From assembly GCA_963674955.2 (NCBI GenBank), contig CAXXKR010000003.1, forward strand, positions 1-33,407: a stretch of DNA of 33,407 nt. Reading direction: 5' to 3'. The DNA comes from G963674955 sp963674955. Its GTDB lineage: Bacteria > Desulfobacterota > Desulfovibrionia > Desulfovibrionales > Desulfovibrionaceae. A model generated the notes under the pieces. That model worked only from the letters and a program-made list of their open reading frames with translations. It was not told where the DNA came from and did not search any database. Made by a program: the position numbers and the translations under genes. Positions 7,930-15,367 of the stretch are shown here, one piece after another. Position 1 is the stretch's first letter. Each line of letters begins with the position of its first letter.

Positions 7930-9234
7930 GTGAAAATGAATTTTCAGCAGGTTGTCGGCTCGCTTTTCCGCATTTTGTGTATGGTTTTCATTGTCCCGCC
8001 ACCATGCTACGCAAAGAGCATGGACGACATGATCGAACAGACGACAACCATGACCGATCCCGGCGACGTGGTCGAAGCGTGGGACGATTTCATCCTTTTT
8101 GCCGACCAGAAGGGCAAGGTTCTGGCCTCAACCGGTGTCAGGCTCAAGTACCTCCCTGACGCATCGAGAAATGATGCATATTTTTGGGAGGCCTTGGCTT
8201 TGGAGACAAAGTCTCTCAAAGACACACTCCACCGCTTCCCTCCCAGCCAGATACACGAAATCACATGCTGTGACGGGCGGAGCTTTCTACTTCGAATCAT
8301 CCCCCTGTCTTCAGTTCTCGCCCCCCAAGGCGGATTTGTGGTTATTTCTACCGACAATCGGCCCATGGAAGCGTTGTACGAAAGCTATGAAGAACGGCTG
8401 GAAGACAACATGACGGCCTGGGCCGACTCCATCACTTTGTTCAATGCCTTTTTCGACACGGCTCTGGATGCCACGTTCATTCTTGACGGCGAGGGCACCA
8501 TCATCGCCGCCAACGAGGCCGCGCAAGAACAGCACTCCAAATCCGAGCACGGTTTATCCGGGGAAAACTTCAAGCAATTGTTGGGGAAGCGTTTTCACGC
8601 TCTTTTTCGCAACGCCATGCACACCCTTCAAGCCAAGGAATTGTGGACGGCAAACTTGGTTGCCATTGACGGTGACTGCGAAGGCTTCCCCGCCGAAGCC
8701 ACTCTGCGTAAAATAACTTTTACCGAGTACTCGCTGTACCAACTTATCCTTCACGACTTAACGGAGCATGTTGAACTTAAAGAAGATTTGCAAGAAAAGC
8801 AGGCTGAAGTGAAGGAAAAGAAAATAGCACTCAAGCAAATCATCAAATCCGTTGAAGAAGATCGAAAAGAGATGCGGGAACAATTGACCAGCCAAGTAAA
8901 AAAACAGATATTCCCCGCCTTGGATCGCATCGCGACGTCCGACACTCTGGAAGTGCGCGAAGGATACAAGAATATCATTGAAGGTCAGCTTGTTGATCTT
9001 GCAAGCGAGTCGTCGGGCAAATTCGACTCCGAACTTCTGCGGCTCTCTCCACGCGAAATGGAGGTCTGCCAACTTATCCAACTGGGGCGAAACGGCAAAG
9101 AGATCGCGGAACTCCTCAATCTGTCGTTTGAAACCGTGCAGACCCACAGAAAGAATGTCCGTAAGAAATTTGGCCTAAGGGGGAGAAAGGCCTCACTTTT
9201 CACCTACCTGCGCCAAAAACCATCGCTCGTCTGA
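7930..9234 (+). CDS. PAS-domain LuxR-type transcriptional regulator
   Basis: A 434-residue regulator. The middle holds a PAS domain (NAFFDTALDATFILDGEGTI, then NEAAQEQH). It is followed by a coiled coil rich in Lys/Glu (ELKEDLQEKQAEVKEKKIAL), and the C-terminus is a LuxR/FixJ helix-turn-helix (LSPREMEVCQLIQLGRNGKE, then NLSFETVQTHRKNVRKKFGL). The start is uncertain. GTG 7930 or ATG 7936 would add a hydrophobic stretch like a signal peptide (LFRILCMVFIVPPPCYA), odd for a DNA-binding protein. ATG 8020 would give a normal cytoplasmic start (MDDMIEQTT), but its ribosome-binding site is weak. It precedes the amino-acid importer and ablAB genes in the same direction and is the obvious candidate controller of them, with the PAS domain sensing an unknown signal. 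Confidence 0.8.
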   Translation: MKMNFQQVVGSLFRILCMVFIVPPPCYAKSMDDMIEQTTTMTDPGDVVEAWDDFILFADQKGKVLASTGVRLKYLPDASRNDAYFWEALALETKSLKDTLHRFPPSQIHEITCCDGRSFLLRIIPLSSVLAPQGGFVVISTDNRPMEALYESYEERLEDNMTAWADSITLFNAFFDTALDATFILDGEGTIIAANEAAQEQHSKSEHGLSGENFKQLLGKRFHALFRNAMHTLQAKELWTANLVAIDGDCEGFPAEATLRKITFTEYSLYQLILHDLTEHVELKEDLQEKQAEVKEKKIALKQIIKSVEEDRKEMREQLTSQVKKQIFPALDRIATSDTLEVREGYKNIIEGQLVDLASESSGKFDSELLRLSPREMEVCQLIQLGRNGKEIAELLNLSFETVQTHRKNVRKKFGLRGRKASLFTYLRQKPSLV

Positions 9235-9343
9235 ACGGGTATTGCTGCATACCCGAAATATACCCAATATACCCCCTTTACGAGGGGTCCCTCTCGTTGC
9301 TTAAATAAAATGCAAGGCAACTCTAAATCTGCGTGCAAGGACG
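9235..9343. promoter_or_regulatory. Control region of the importer/ablAB operon with hairpin and ATACCC repeats
   Basis: Directly after the regulator stop, CGGGTAT (9236-9242) and ATACCCG (9249-9255) form a hairpin. ATACCC then recurs at 9260 and 9269, giving three copies spaced 11 and 9 bases apart. CCCC-TTTACGA-GGGG follows. The set could be a terminator for the regulator gene, an operator for the LuxR-type protein, or both. No confident -35/-10 pair is visible. Confidence 0.4.
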
Positions 9344-9532
9344 ATGAAGTTAAAAATCAAGGAAGTCGAATTCGATATTATGGACCTCCTTCTCTTTGCA
9401 GTTCCTTTTTTCGCGGCACTTTTTCTCACTTTGCTTATCGTGTTTCATTCTGGGGTAAGTTTGTCCGGTTGCCTTGGCGACAAAGGACAATTCATCGTCT
9501 TGCCGAGAAATTGCTATCTTAAAATTCCATAG
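9344..9532 (+). CDS. Small single-span membrane protein (62 residues), hypothetical
   Basis: The ORF starts at ATG 9344 after AAGGA and ends eight bases before the binding-protein gene. It encodes a short charged N-terminus (MKLKIKEVEFDI), one strongly hydrophobic helix (LLLFAVPFFAALFLTLLIVF) and a short tail with two cysteines. I recognise no family. Spacing and direction suggest it is the first gene of the importer operon, perhaps an accessory membrane peptide. It could also be a chance ORF in the leader. Confidence 0.4.
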   Translation: MKLKIKEVEFDIMDLLLFAVPFFAALFLTLLIVFHSGVSLSGCLGDKGQFIVLPRNCYLKIP

Positions 9533-9540
9533 GAGATATC

Positions 9541-10326
9541 ATGAAATGGTTTCGTCTTATGCTGGCCGCCCTCGCGGCCACGCTGTTTGTTGTTGTGGTT
9601 ACCGCTTGTTCAGAAGAGGGGGGGGACTCACTCTCCCGCGTTAATGAAAAAGGAGAGATTAGCTTCGCCATGAGCGGCGGATATCCCCCGTTCAACTTTT
9701 ACAACGACAACAACGAACTGGTAGGCTTCGACGTGGATGTCGCAGAAGAAGTGGCTCGCCGCATCGGCGTCTCTTTCAAGCCCGTGACCACCGAATGGAG
9801 CGGCATTATTGAAGGTCTTCGCTCGGGTGCCTACGACGGAATTCTCGGTAGCATGGCCGTCACCGAACAGCGGCTTGAGGTCGTTAATTTTTCCATTCCT
9901 TACTACTACTCCGGCGCTCAGCTTCTTGTGAAAAAGGGAGCTTCGTTCACCTCCCCCGACCAACTCAAAGGCAAGACCATTGGCGTGGTTACCGGCACCA
10001 CCTTTGCCAATGACGCAGAAAAGCTCGGTGCGGACGATGTGAAGCTATACAAGGACGACACTCACACCCTGACCGAGTTGAACAACGGCGTGGTTGACGG
10101 CGTTATCACTGACCGCGTTGTTGGCGTGAATGCCATGAACAGCGGAAAGTTCGACATAACCCTGCTTGGCATGCCGCTCCGCGGCGAAGACATCGCCGTT
10201 GCGTTTCGCAAGGGCGACGACACCTTGCTCCTGGAGGTAAACAATATTTTGACCTCCATGCACAAAGACGGCTCCCTTTCAAGTCTAAGCCAAAAATGGC
10301 TTAATGCGGACATCACGGTCCGGTAA
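9541..10326 (+). CDS. Amino-acid ABC transporter substrate-binding lipoprotein
   Basis: A 261-residue periplasmic binding protein of the polar amino-acid family (SBP_bac_3). The N-terminus is a lipoprotein signal with lipobox VTAC, so C23 is the lipidated residue. The mature part begins ISFAMSGGYPPFNFYNDNN and has GFDVDVAEEVARRIG, the strand-helix typical of arginine/lysine/glutamine/cystine binders, then GSMAVTEQRLEVVNFSIPYY. GGAG precedes the ATG. It heads the importer gene set. A hairpin lies before the permease gene. The ligand cannot be read from sequence; lysine, as the precursor of beta-lysine made by the downstream genes, is a reasonable guess. Confidence 0.9.
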   Translation: MKWFRLMLAALAATLFVVVVTACSEEGGDSLSRVNEKGEISFAMSGGYPPFNFYNDNNELVGFDVDVAEEVARRIGVSFKPVTTEWSGIIEGLRSGAYDGILGSMAVTEQRLEVVNFSIPYYYSGAQLLVKKGASFTSPDQLKGKTIGVVTGTTFANDAEKLGADDVKLYKDDTHTLTELNNGVVDGVITDRVVGVNAMNSGKFDITLLGMPLRGEDIAVAFRKGDDTLLLEVNNILTSMHKDGSLSSLSQKWLNADITVR

Positions 10327-10343
10327 CGAAACTTTCCCCTCCC

Positions 10344-10385
10344 GGCGCGGCGTACCATGGAACTACGCCGCGCCTGTCTTTTCTT
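10344..10385 (+). terminator. Intra-operon attenuator hairpin between binding protein and permease
   Basis: An 11-bp perfect stem (10344-10354 with 10364-10374, GC-rich) around a nine-base loop is followed by TGTCTTTTCTTT. It sits in the gap between two genes of one transporter. Partial termination here would favour the binding protein over the membrane parts, a common arrangement in ABC importers. Confidence 0.7.
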
Positions 10386-10403
10386 TCAGACACAGGACAA
10401 GCC

Positions 10404-11066
10404 ATGTATTTCGATTTCTCGGCGCTTTTGAAATATCTGCCGTTCTTCCTGCCTGCGGCATGGATGACCATCAAAATCACAACGCTCGGCATCATGTTGG
10501 GGCTGGGCCTGGGGCTCGGCACCGCCTTTCTCCGCATATCGGAGAAGTCTTATTTTAACCTCCCGGCACGTGCCTACATCTACATAATCAGAGGCACCCC
10601 CCTGCTGCTTCAGCTTCTGTTCATCTACTTCGGCCTTCGTAGCGTGGTCGGATTTGACGCGCTGACTTCGGCCACCTTGGCGCTCGGCATCCACAACGGG
10701 GCATACATCGCCGAGATATTCAGGGGCGCGATTGTGTCGATTTCCAGCGGTCAGATGGAAGCGGCCCGAAGCCTGGGCATGTCGTACGCCCGAGCCATGA
10801 TTCGCATAATTCTGCCTCAGGCCTTCAAGCGCGCCATCCCCCCGCTGGGCAACCAGTTCATCATTGCTCTGAAGGACTCGTCCCTTGCCAGCACCATCAC
10901 CATCAATGAACTGCTTCTCAAATCGCAACAATTGGCGTCATCCAACTTTATGATGATGGAAATGCTTTTCATTGCGGCGCTTTTTTACCTGTTTTACACT
11001 GCCATTTTTAGCAAAACCTTTCGCATCATCGAGTCCCGCCTCGATGTGGACAGCGTGCAGGCATAA
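10404..11066 (+). CDS. Amino-acid ABC transporter permease (His/Glu/Gln/Arg type)
   Basis: A 220-residue inner-membrane protein with about five hydrophobic helices. IRGTPLLLQLLFIYFGL is the family signature of polar amino-acid permeases. The EAA loop, the contact for the ATPase, is EAARSLGMSYARAMIRIILP, followed by QAFKRAIPPLGNQF. It is a single permease gene, so it probably works as a homodimer. The stop is two bases before the ATPase start. Together with the neighbours it forms a complete importer. Confidence 0.92.
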   Translation: MYFDFSALLKYLPFFLPAAWMTIKITTLGIMLGLGLGLGTAFLRISEKSYFNLPARAYIYIIRGTPLLLQLLFIYFGLRSVVGFDALTSATLALGIHNGAYIAEIFRGAIVSISSGQMEAARSLGMSYARAMIRIILPQAFKRAIPPLGNQFIIALKDSSLASTITINELLLKSQQLASSNFMMMEMLFIAALFYLFYTAIFSKTFRIIESRLDVDSVQA

Positions 11067-11068
11067 CA

Positions 11069-11806
11069 ATGAGCAAACAAGCCATTATCGAAATTTCAGG
11101 CCTAAACAAGTGGTTTGGAAGCAACCATGTCCTCAAGGGCATCGATCTCGAAGTACATCCTTCGGAGGTTCTCTGTGTCATTGGAGCCAGTGGATCGGGC
11201 AAGTCAACATTGCTTAGATGTGTGAATTACCTGGAAACATTCCAGGAAGGCAGCGTGAAGATCAACGGATGGGAACTGAACGGAGACGAAAAGCGCATCA
11301 ATGCATTACGCGCCCGCGTGGGCATGGTCTTCCAGCATTTCAACCTTTTTCCACACGTGACCGTGCTCGGCAACGTGACTGAAGGGCCTACCCAGGTCAA
11401 AAAGATGAAAAAAAAGGAAGCCAGGGAACTCGGCAGGCGCTTCCTGGACAAAGTCGGCCTGAGCGACAAGGAAAACGCTTATCCGGGCACATTGTCCGGC
11501 GGCCAGAAACAGCGCGTGGCCATAGCTCGAGCGCTGGCCATGGAGCCGGACGTCATGCTCTTTGACGAACCGACATCTGCCCTTGATCCCGAACTGGTCG
11601 GTGAAGTGCTTTCCGTTATGCAAAACTTGGCCGAGGACGGCATGACCATGATAATTGTGACCCATGAAATGGGTTTTGCCCGTGAAGCCGCCGACACCGT
11701 GGCTTTCATGGATGAAGGCGTGATTCTGGAAAAGAATACTCCAACGGCCATATTCGACGCGCCCGTCCAGGCCAGAACCAGAGAATTCCTGAGTCAGATA
11801 CTGTAA
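11069..11806 (+). CDS. Amino-acid ABC transporter ATP-binding protein
   Basis: A 245-residue ATPase of the GlnQ/HisP type. Walker A is GASGSGKST at residues 39-47, the Q-loop is MVFQHFNLFPHVTV, the signature is LSGGQKQRVAIARAL, Walker B is VMLFDEPTSALDPE, and the switch His is in IIVTHEMGFAREAAD. The length is normal. It supplies the energy for the adjacent permease. The ablA start follows 13 bases after its stop, so import and aminomutase genes are very likely on one transcript. Confidence 0.95.
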   Translation: MSKQAIIEISGLNKWFGSNHVLKGIDLEVHPSEVLCVIGASGSGKSTLLRCVNYLETFQEGSVKINGWELNGDEKRINALRARVGMVFQHFNLFPHVTVLGNVTEGPTQVKKMKKKEARELGRRFLDKVGLSDKENAYPGTLSGGQKQRVAIARALAMEPDVMLFDEPTSALDPELVGEVLSVMQNLAEDGMTMIIVTHEMGFAREAADTVAFMDEGVILEKNTPTAIFDAPVQARTREFLSQIL

Positions 11807-11819
11807 CCAAGGAGAAAAG

Positions 11820-13139
11820 TTGAAGGTATTCAACGAACATCAGCAGGAAATTGCGGAAACGCTGCGCGAAACAGCGTCAAAGTCGGATTGGACCGACTGG
11901 AAATGGCACATTCGCCACTCCATCAAGACCGTGGACGACTTTGAACGCGTGCTTGGCGTCAGCTTTCCGGAAAAGAAAAAAAGGGCCTTCGTACGGACTG
12001 TTCTCAAATTCCCCATGTCCGTCACGCCATATTATCTCTCACTCATTGATCCCGACGAATACGAAAACGATCCGGTGTTCATCCAGTCCTTTCCGTCAGT
12101 CGAAGAACTGAAAGTCGGCAGGCACGACATGACCGACCCGCTTCATGAGGACAAGGACAGTCCCGCTCCGGGCGTCACTCACCGCTATCCGGACCGAGTG
12201 CTGTTTTTAGTCAGCAACACCTGCTCCATGTATTGCCGCCATTGCACCCGCAAGCGAAAGGTCGGCGATGCCGAATCCATTCCTTCGCGCGAAGACCTTG
12301 AACAGGGGCTCGAATACATTCGCAATACGCCGCAGGTCCGCGATGTCCTGCTTTCTGGCGGCGACCCGCTAATGCTTTCTGACGAAAAGCTCGATTGGAT
12401 TCTGACAAAGGTGGGAGAAATCGAACATGTCGAAGTCGTGAGGATTGGAACCCGCATGCCCGTGGTTCTGCCGTACCGGATCACTGGCGACCTCGTGAAC
12501 ATGCTGAAAAAGCACCATCCCCTTTGGATCAACACCCACTTCAATCACCCGCGGGAATTGACGACATCTTCCCGCAGAGCGTTGCAGATGCTGGCCGACG
12601 CAGGCATACCGCTGGGCAACCAAAGTGTGCTTTTGGCGGGGGTCAACGACTGTCAACGGCTAATCAAGACGCTCAACCAGAAACTGATAAAGAACCGGGT
12701 GCGCCCTTACTATCTCTACCAGTGCGACATGTCGGAAGGGTTGACCCACTTCCGCACTCCCATCGGCAAAGGCATAGAAATAATCGAGAGCCTTCGCGGC
12801 CATTCCAGCGGTTTCTCCGTTCCCACCTACGTGGTGGATGCGCCCGGCGGCGGCGGGAAAATCCCGGTCATGCCCAACTATATCGTTTCGTGGGGGGCCA
12901 ACAAGGTGGTGCTCAGGAACTACGAAGGCGTAATCACCACATACAACGAACCGGACTCATATAAACCAAACTATTGCAACCGCGAGTGCTCAACCTGCAA
13001 TCTCCAGCTCAAGGAAGACGACGCCGAGGAAAAGGCCATCGGAATCGAAAAGCTTCTGTCTGATTGGGATGACACGACAAGCCTCACTCCGGAACAGAAT
13101 GAAAGAAGTGAAAGGAGGGGCGATGAAAATGCAGCCTGA
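11820..13139 (+). CDS. ablA: L-lysine 2,3-aminomutase
   Basis: A radical-SAM, PLP-dependent enzyme of 439 residues that converts L-lysine to L-beta-lysine. The start is TTG 11820, supported by AAGGAG eight bases upstream. The 4Fe-4S cluster that cleaves S-adenosylmethionine is bound by C135, C139 and C142 in CSMYCRHC. LSGGDPLML is the GGDP motif. The PLP lysine is K347 in GGGGKIPVMPNY. C386, C390 and C393 near the end match the structural zinc cysteines of the clostridial enzyme. The C-terminal extension is slightly longer than in that enzyme. It overlaps ablB by 17 bases. The pairing with ablB indicates osmolyte synthesis and not lysine fermentation, for which other genes would be needed. 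Confidence 0.95.
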   Translation: MKVFNEHQQEIAETLRETASKSDWTDWKWHIRHSIKTVDDFERVLGVSFPEKKKRAFVRTVLKFPMSVTPYYLSLIDPDEYENDPVFIQSFPSVEELKVGRHDMTDPLHEDKDSPAPGVTHRYPDRVLFLVSNTCSMYCRHCTRKRKVGDAESIPSREDLEQGLEYIRNTPQVRDVLLSGGDPLMLSDEKLDWILTKVGEIEHVEVVRIGTRMPVVLPYRITGDLVNMLKKHHPLWINTHFNHPRELTTSSRRALQMLADAGIPLGNQSVLLAGVNDCQRLIKTLNQKLIKNRVRPYYLYQCDMSEGLTHFRTPIGKGIEIIESLRGHSSGFSVPTYVVDAPGGGGKIPVMPNYIVSWGANKVVLRNYEGVITTYNEPDSYKPNYCNRECSTCNLQLKEDDAEEKAIGIEKLLSDWDDTTSLTPEQNERSERRGDENAA

Positions 13140-13971
13140 CAAAGTCGAAATCCTTGACAACTCGATTGTTCAGCACGGCCCTCTAAACGACCGCGTCTAC
13201 CTGATGAAACTGGACAAAAACGATCTCCCGGACATCGTGGGCAAGGTATGTGAACTTGGGCGACAAAACGGATACACCAAGCTGTTCGCAAAAGTCCCGG
13301 CTGAGGCCGGGCCTCATTTTGCGCAATGGGGTTTTGTCGATGAAGCGCGTGTGCCCAACATGTATAAAGGCAAATCGGCAGGCCTGTTCATGTGCAAGTA
13401 TATGGACAAAGGCCGATCCGTGCTTCGGGACATCAAGCGCAGGTCTGAGGTTCTCCACTGTGCAGACAAGATGTCACAGGAAAAGACCAAAGCAATCCAT
13501 ACAAACAAAGTAGACCGGCTGAGAACTGATGATGTCTTTGCATTGGCAAAACTATACAGTGAAGTTTTCGAAACCTATCCGTTTCCGATTCATGATCCCT
13601 CGTATATCAGGCGCAGCATGATGTCGTCAGACACAATTTTTTTCGGTATACGCTCCGGAGATGAATTGGTTGCTGCAGCTTCCGCAGAACTGGATATTGA
13701 ATGGCAGTGCGTTGAAATGACCGACTTTGCCACAACCACTAAATACAGAGGAAACGGCGCAGCCACCAGTCTTCTGGCTTACATGGAAAGAACCCTTAAG
13801 GAACGGGCGTTCAAGACCTTCTACACAATTGCCAGGGCCGGCAGTTTTGGGATGAATGTCGTTTTCTCCAGAAATGGATACTCCTTAGGCGGAACTCTTC
13901 ACAACAACACCCAGATTGCGGGAAAACTGGAGAGCATGAATGTTTGGTACAAGCAAGTCGAAACCAAGTAA
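13123..13971 (+). CDS. ablB: Beta-lysine N6-acetyltransferase
   Basis: A 282-residue GNAT enzyme that acetylates beta-lysine to N6-acetyl-beta-lysine, a compatible solute. ATG 13123 is chosen because AAAGGAGGGG stands immediately upstream; the open frame extends 18 codons into ablA without such support. The first 130 residues form the AblB-specific domain (YTKLFAKVPAEAGPHFAQWG, then FVDEARVPNMYKGKSA). The GNAT core follows, with acetyl-CoA motif RGNGAATSLLAYMER from residue 209. It overlaps ablA and is followed four bases after its stop by the YitT-family gene. The ablA-ablB order is the same as in Methanosarcina and other organisms that make this osmolyte. Confidence 0.93.
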   Translation: MKMQPDKVEILDNSIVQHGPLNDRVYLMKLDKNDLPDIVGKVCELGRQNGYTKLFAKVPAEAGPHFAQWGFVDEARVPNMYKGKSAGLFMCKYMDKGRSVLRDIKRRSEVLHCADKMSQEKTKAIHTNKVDRLRTDDVFALAKLYSEVFETYPFPIHDPSYIRRSMMSSDTIFFGIRSGDELVAAASAELDIEWQCVEMTDFATTTKYRGNGAATSLLAYMERTLKERAFKTFYTIARAGSFGMNVVFSRNGYSLGGTLHNNTQIAGKLESMNVWYKQVETK

Positions 13972-13975
13972 GGGA

Positions 13976-14836
13976 ATGCAATTCCGCCTCGATATTTCCT
14001 ACTCGGTCTGGTGGAACCTGTTACTCATAACAAACGGTTGCCTGATTGTAGCCATTGGCATCAAAAGCTTGGTTGTTCCCCATGAGTTTATTCCAGGGGG
14101 AGTGTTCGGATTGGCGACATTGATTTACTACACGACTGACGCACCTACGCCTGGCTGGATGTACTTTCTCCTGAATGTTCCGCTTTTTATTTTTGCATGG
14201 TTCAAGGTCAGCAGGCGATTTTTTTTATACAGTTTGTATGCTACCGTCGCCACAACCCTGTTTTATGAGACGGTCTCCGTCAACATACCTGTGCACAGTG
14301 AGCTATACGCTGCTATCGCAAGCGGTGTTATTACAGGCTTCGGTGCAGGACTTGTACTTCGATCCCTCGGATCCAATGGTGGGTTGGATGTCGTTGCCGT
14401 GTACCTTTATCAACAGTTTAACATTGGTATTGGACGAGTATACCTGATCTTCAATGCTTTTTTGTTCAGCTTCAGTCTTTTTAGTCTTTCTTTGGACATT
14501 ATCATATCCTCCTTTATCATTGTCTTTATAAATTCGATTGTGGTTCATCATACACTGTCACTCTTTAGCCAACGAAAGGTTGTTTTCATTATTTCGGAAA
14601 CGGCTAATGCAATCAGCGAGGACATCCTGGAAAAATTAAAACAAAGCGCTACATTCCTCAAAGGATTCGGTGCGGCTTCCAGAAAAGAAAGAAATGTGCT
14701 CATGACTGTTGTCAACAATGTTCAGCTTAAGAAGCTTGAGGAGATCACATTTACCCATGACGAAAAAGCGCTGTTTATCGTTGAAAACACTTTTTCGGTA
14801 ATCGGGGCAAGTTTTTCCCGCAGAAAAATATATTGA
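13976..14836 (+). CDS. YitT-family membrane protein (DUF161/DUF2179)
   Basis: A 286-residue membrane protein. ATG 13976 is preferred because it follows the ablB stop directly; an upstream ATG at 13940 lies inside ablB. It has about five hydrophobic helices with HEFIPGGVFGLATLIYY and RSLGSNGGLDVVAVYLYQ, typical of the family, and a C-terminal soluble DUF2179-type domain (LKGFGAASRKERNVLMTVVN, then FIVENTFSVIGASFSRRKIY). The role of the family is unknown. Position as the last gene of the importer-ablAB run suggests a link to osmolyte handling. Base composition is visibly more A/T-rich than in the genes to the right, in keeping with horizontal acquisition. Confidence 0.85.
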   Translation: MQFRLDISYSVWWNLLLITNGCLIVAIGIKSLVVPHEFIPGGVFGLATLIYYTTDAPTPGWMYFLLNVPLFIFAWFKVSRRFFLYSLYATVATTLFYETVSVNIPVHSELYAAIASGVITGFGAGLVLRSLGSNGGLDVVAVYLYQQFNIGIGRVYLIFNAFLFSFSLFSLSLDIIISSFIIVFINSIVVHHTLSLFSQRKVVFIISETANAISEDILEKLKQSATFLKGFGAASRKERNVLMTVVNNVQLKKLEEITFTHDEKALFIVENTFSVIGASFSRRKIY

Positions 14837-15015
14837 TCGGTCAGGGAAATGACCATTGTGCATGTCGCCATTGAAAATGTGATCTGCCTTCCAAAATTTG
14901 GCTAAACCTGAAGGTTGGTGATGACTCTATCCGTTCGTATCACCCGAAATGTTGTTCTCTTCGCTTTGATCCATTACTCACAAAAAGTTGTACAGGAGTT
15001 GTGCAAACCACGACA

Positions 15016-15106
15016 CCAAAGAAAAAGGGTCACGGCCATGAAGCCGCAACCCTTTGATTTCTAATGGTGCTCAGGGACAGAATTGAACTGCCGACACGGG
15101 GATTTT
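15016..15106. repeat. Direct repeat: tRNA-Phe 3' half plus its terminator (inner island boundary)
   Basis: 91 bases with one mismatch (15062) to 20250-20340. The part 15065-15106 is the 3' 42 bases of the tRNA on the minus strand; the rest is the tRNA's terminator and tail. Identity stops at the anticodon loop, a usual crossover place for tRNA-targeting tyrosine recombinases. The copy lacks the 5' half and a promoter. Confidence 0.9.
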
Positions 15107-15297
15107 ACAGGAACATGAGCCATACCTGATGGACGGAGCCATATTGGCTTATACTGGAAAAAGGGTGAAGGCTTTTGTTTTGTGTTAGCTTGGGGCTTAA
15201 GGCCGTGGTGATGTAGATGGTGGCAAGTTCAAGCCCACATACTTCTTGGGCGTGGATCGATTTTCGGGGGAAAGCGCAGAGTTCATTATTCAAAGAA

Positions 15298-15326
15298 AAT
15301 GAAAAGCCCTTGTTTATCAAAGGCTT
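15298..15326 (-). terminator. Terminator of the kinase/GGDEF operon
   Basis: On the minus strand AAGCCTTTG and CAAGGGCTT pair over nine positions (one G-U) around ATAAA, followed by TTCATTTTC. It lies about 40 bases past the GGDEF gene's stop. The plus strand reads CTTGTTTTG after the same stem, so it may work in both directions. Confidence 0.7.
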
Positions 15327-15367
15327 CTTGTTTTGATGCTTTCCCGTTATGCGCGGGCTTGGTCGCT

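Larger units (their letters stand above)
14837..15367. other. Intergenic region between the two island segments
   Basis: No supported gene. It carries a weak hairpin after the YitT gene (GGTCA/TGACC near 14839), the tRNA-Phe repeat at 15016-15106 and the terminator at 15304-15326. A minus-strand ORF at 15105-15320 runs from the terminator into the repeat and has no family features. Confidence 0.6.

Noticed and set aside
9310..9522. Alternative ORF overlapping the small membrane ORF in another frame
   Set aside because: It has no membrane helix or ribosome-binding site, and it ends without relation to the next gene.
15065..15106. Second tRNA-Phe gene
   Set aside because: Only the 3' half is present, with no 5' half, anticodon or promoter; treated as an attachment-site copy.
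15105..15320. Minus-strand ORF of 71 residues between the repeat and the terminator
   Set aside because: It starts inside the terminator hairpin and ends in the tRNA repeat, with no ribosome-binding site or family similarity.
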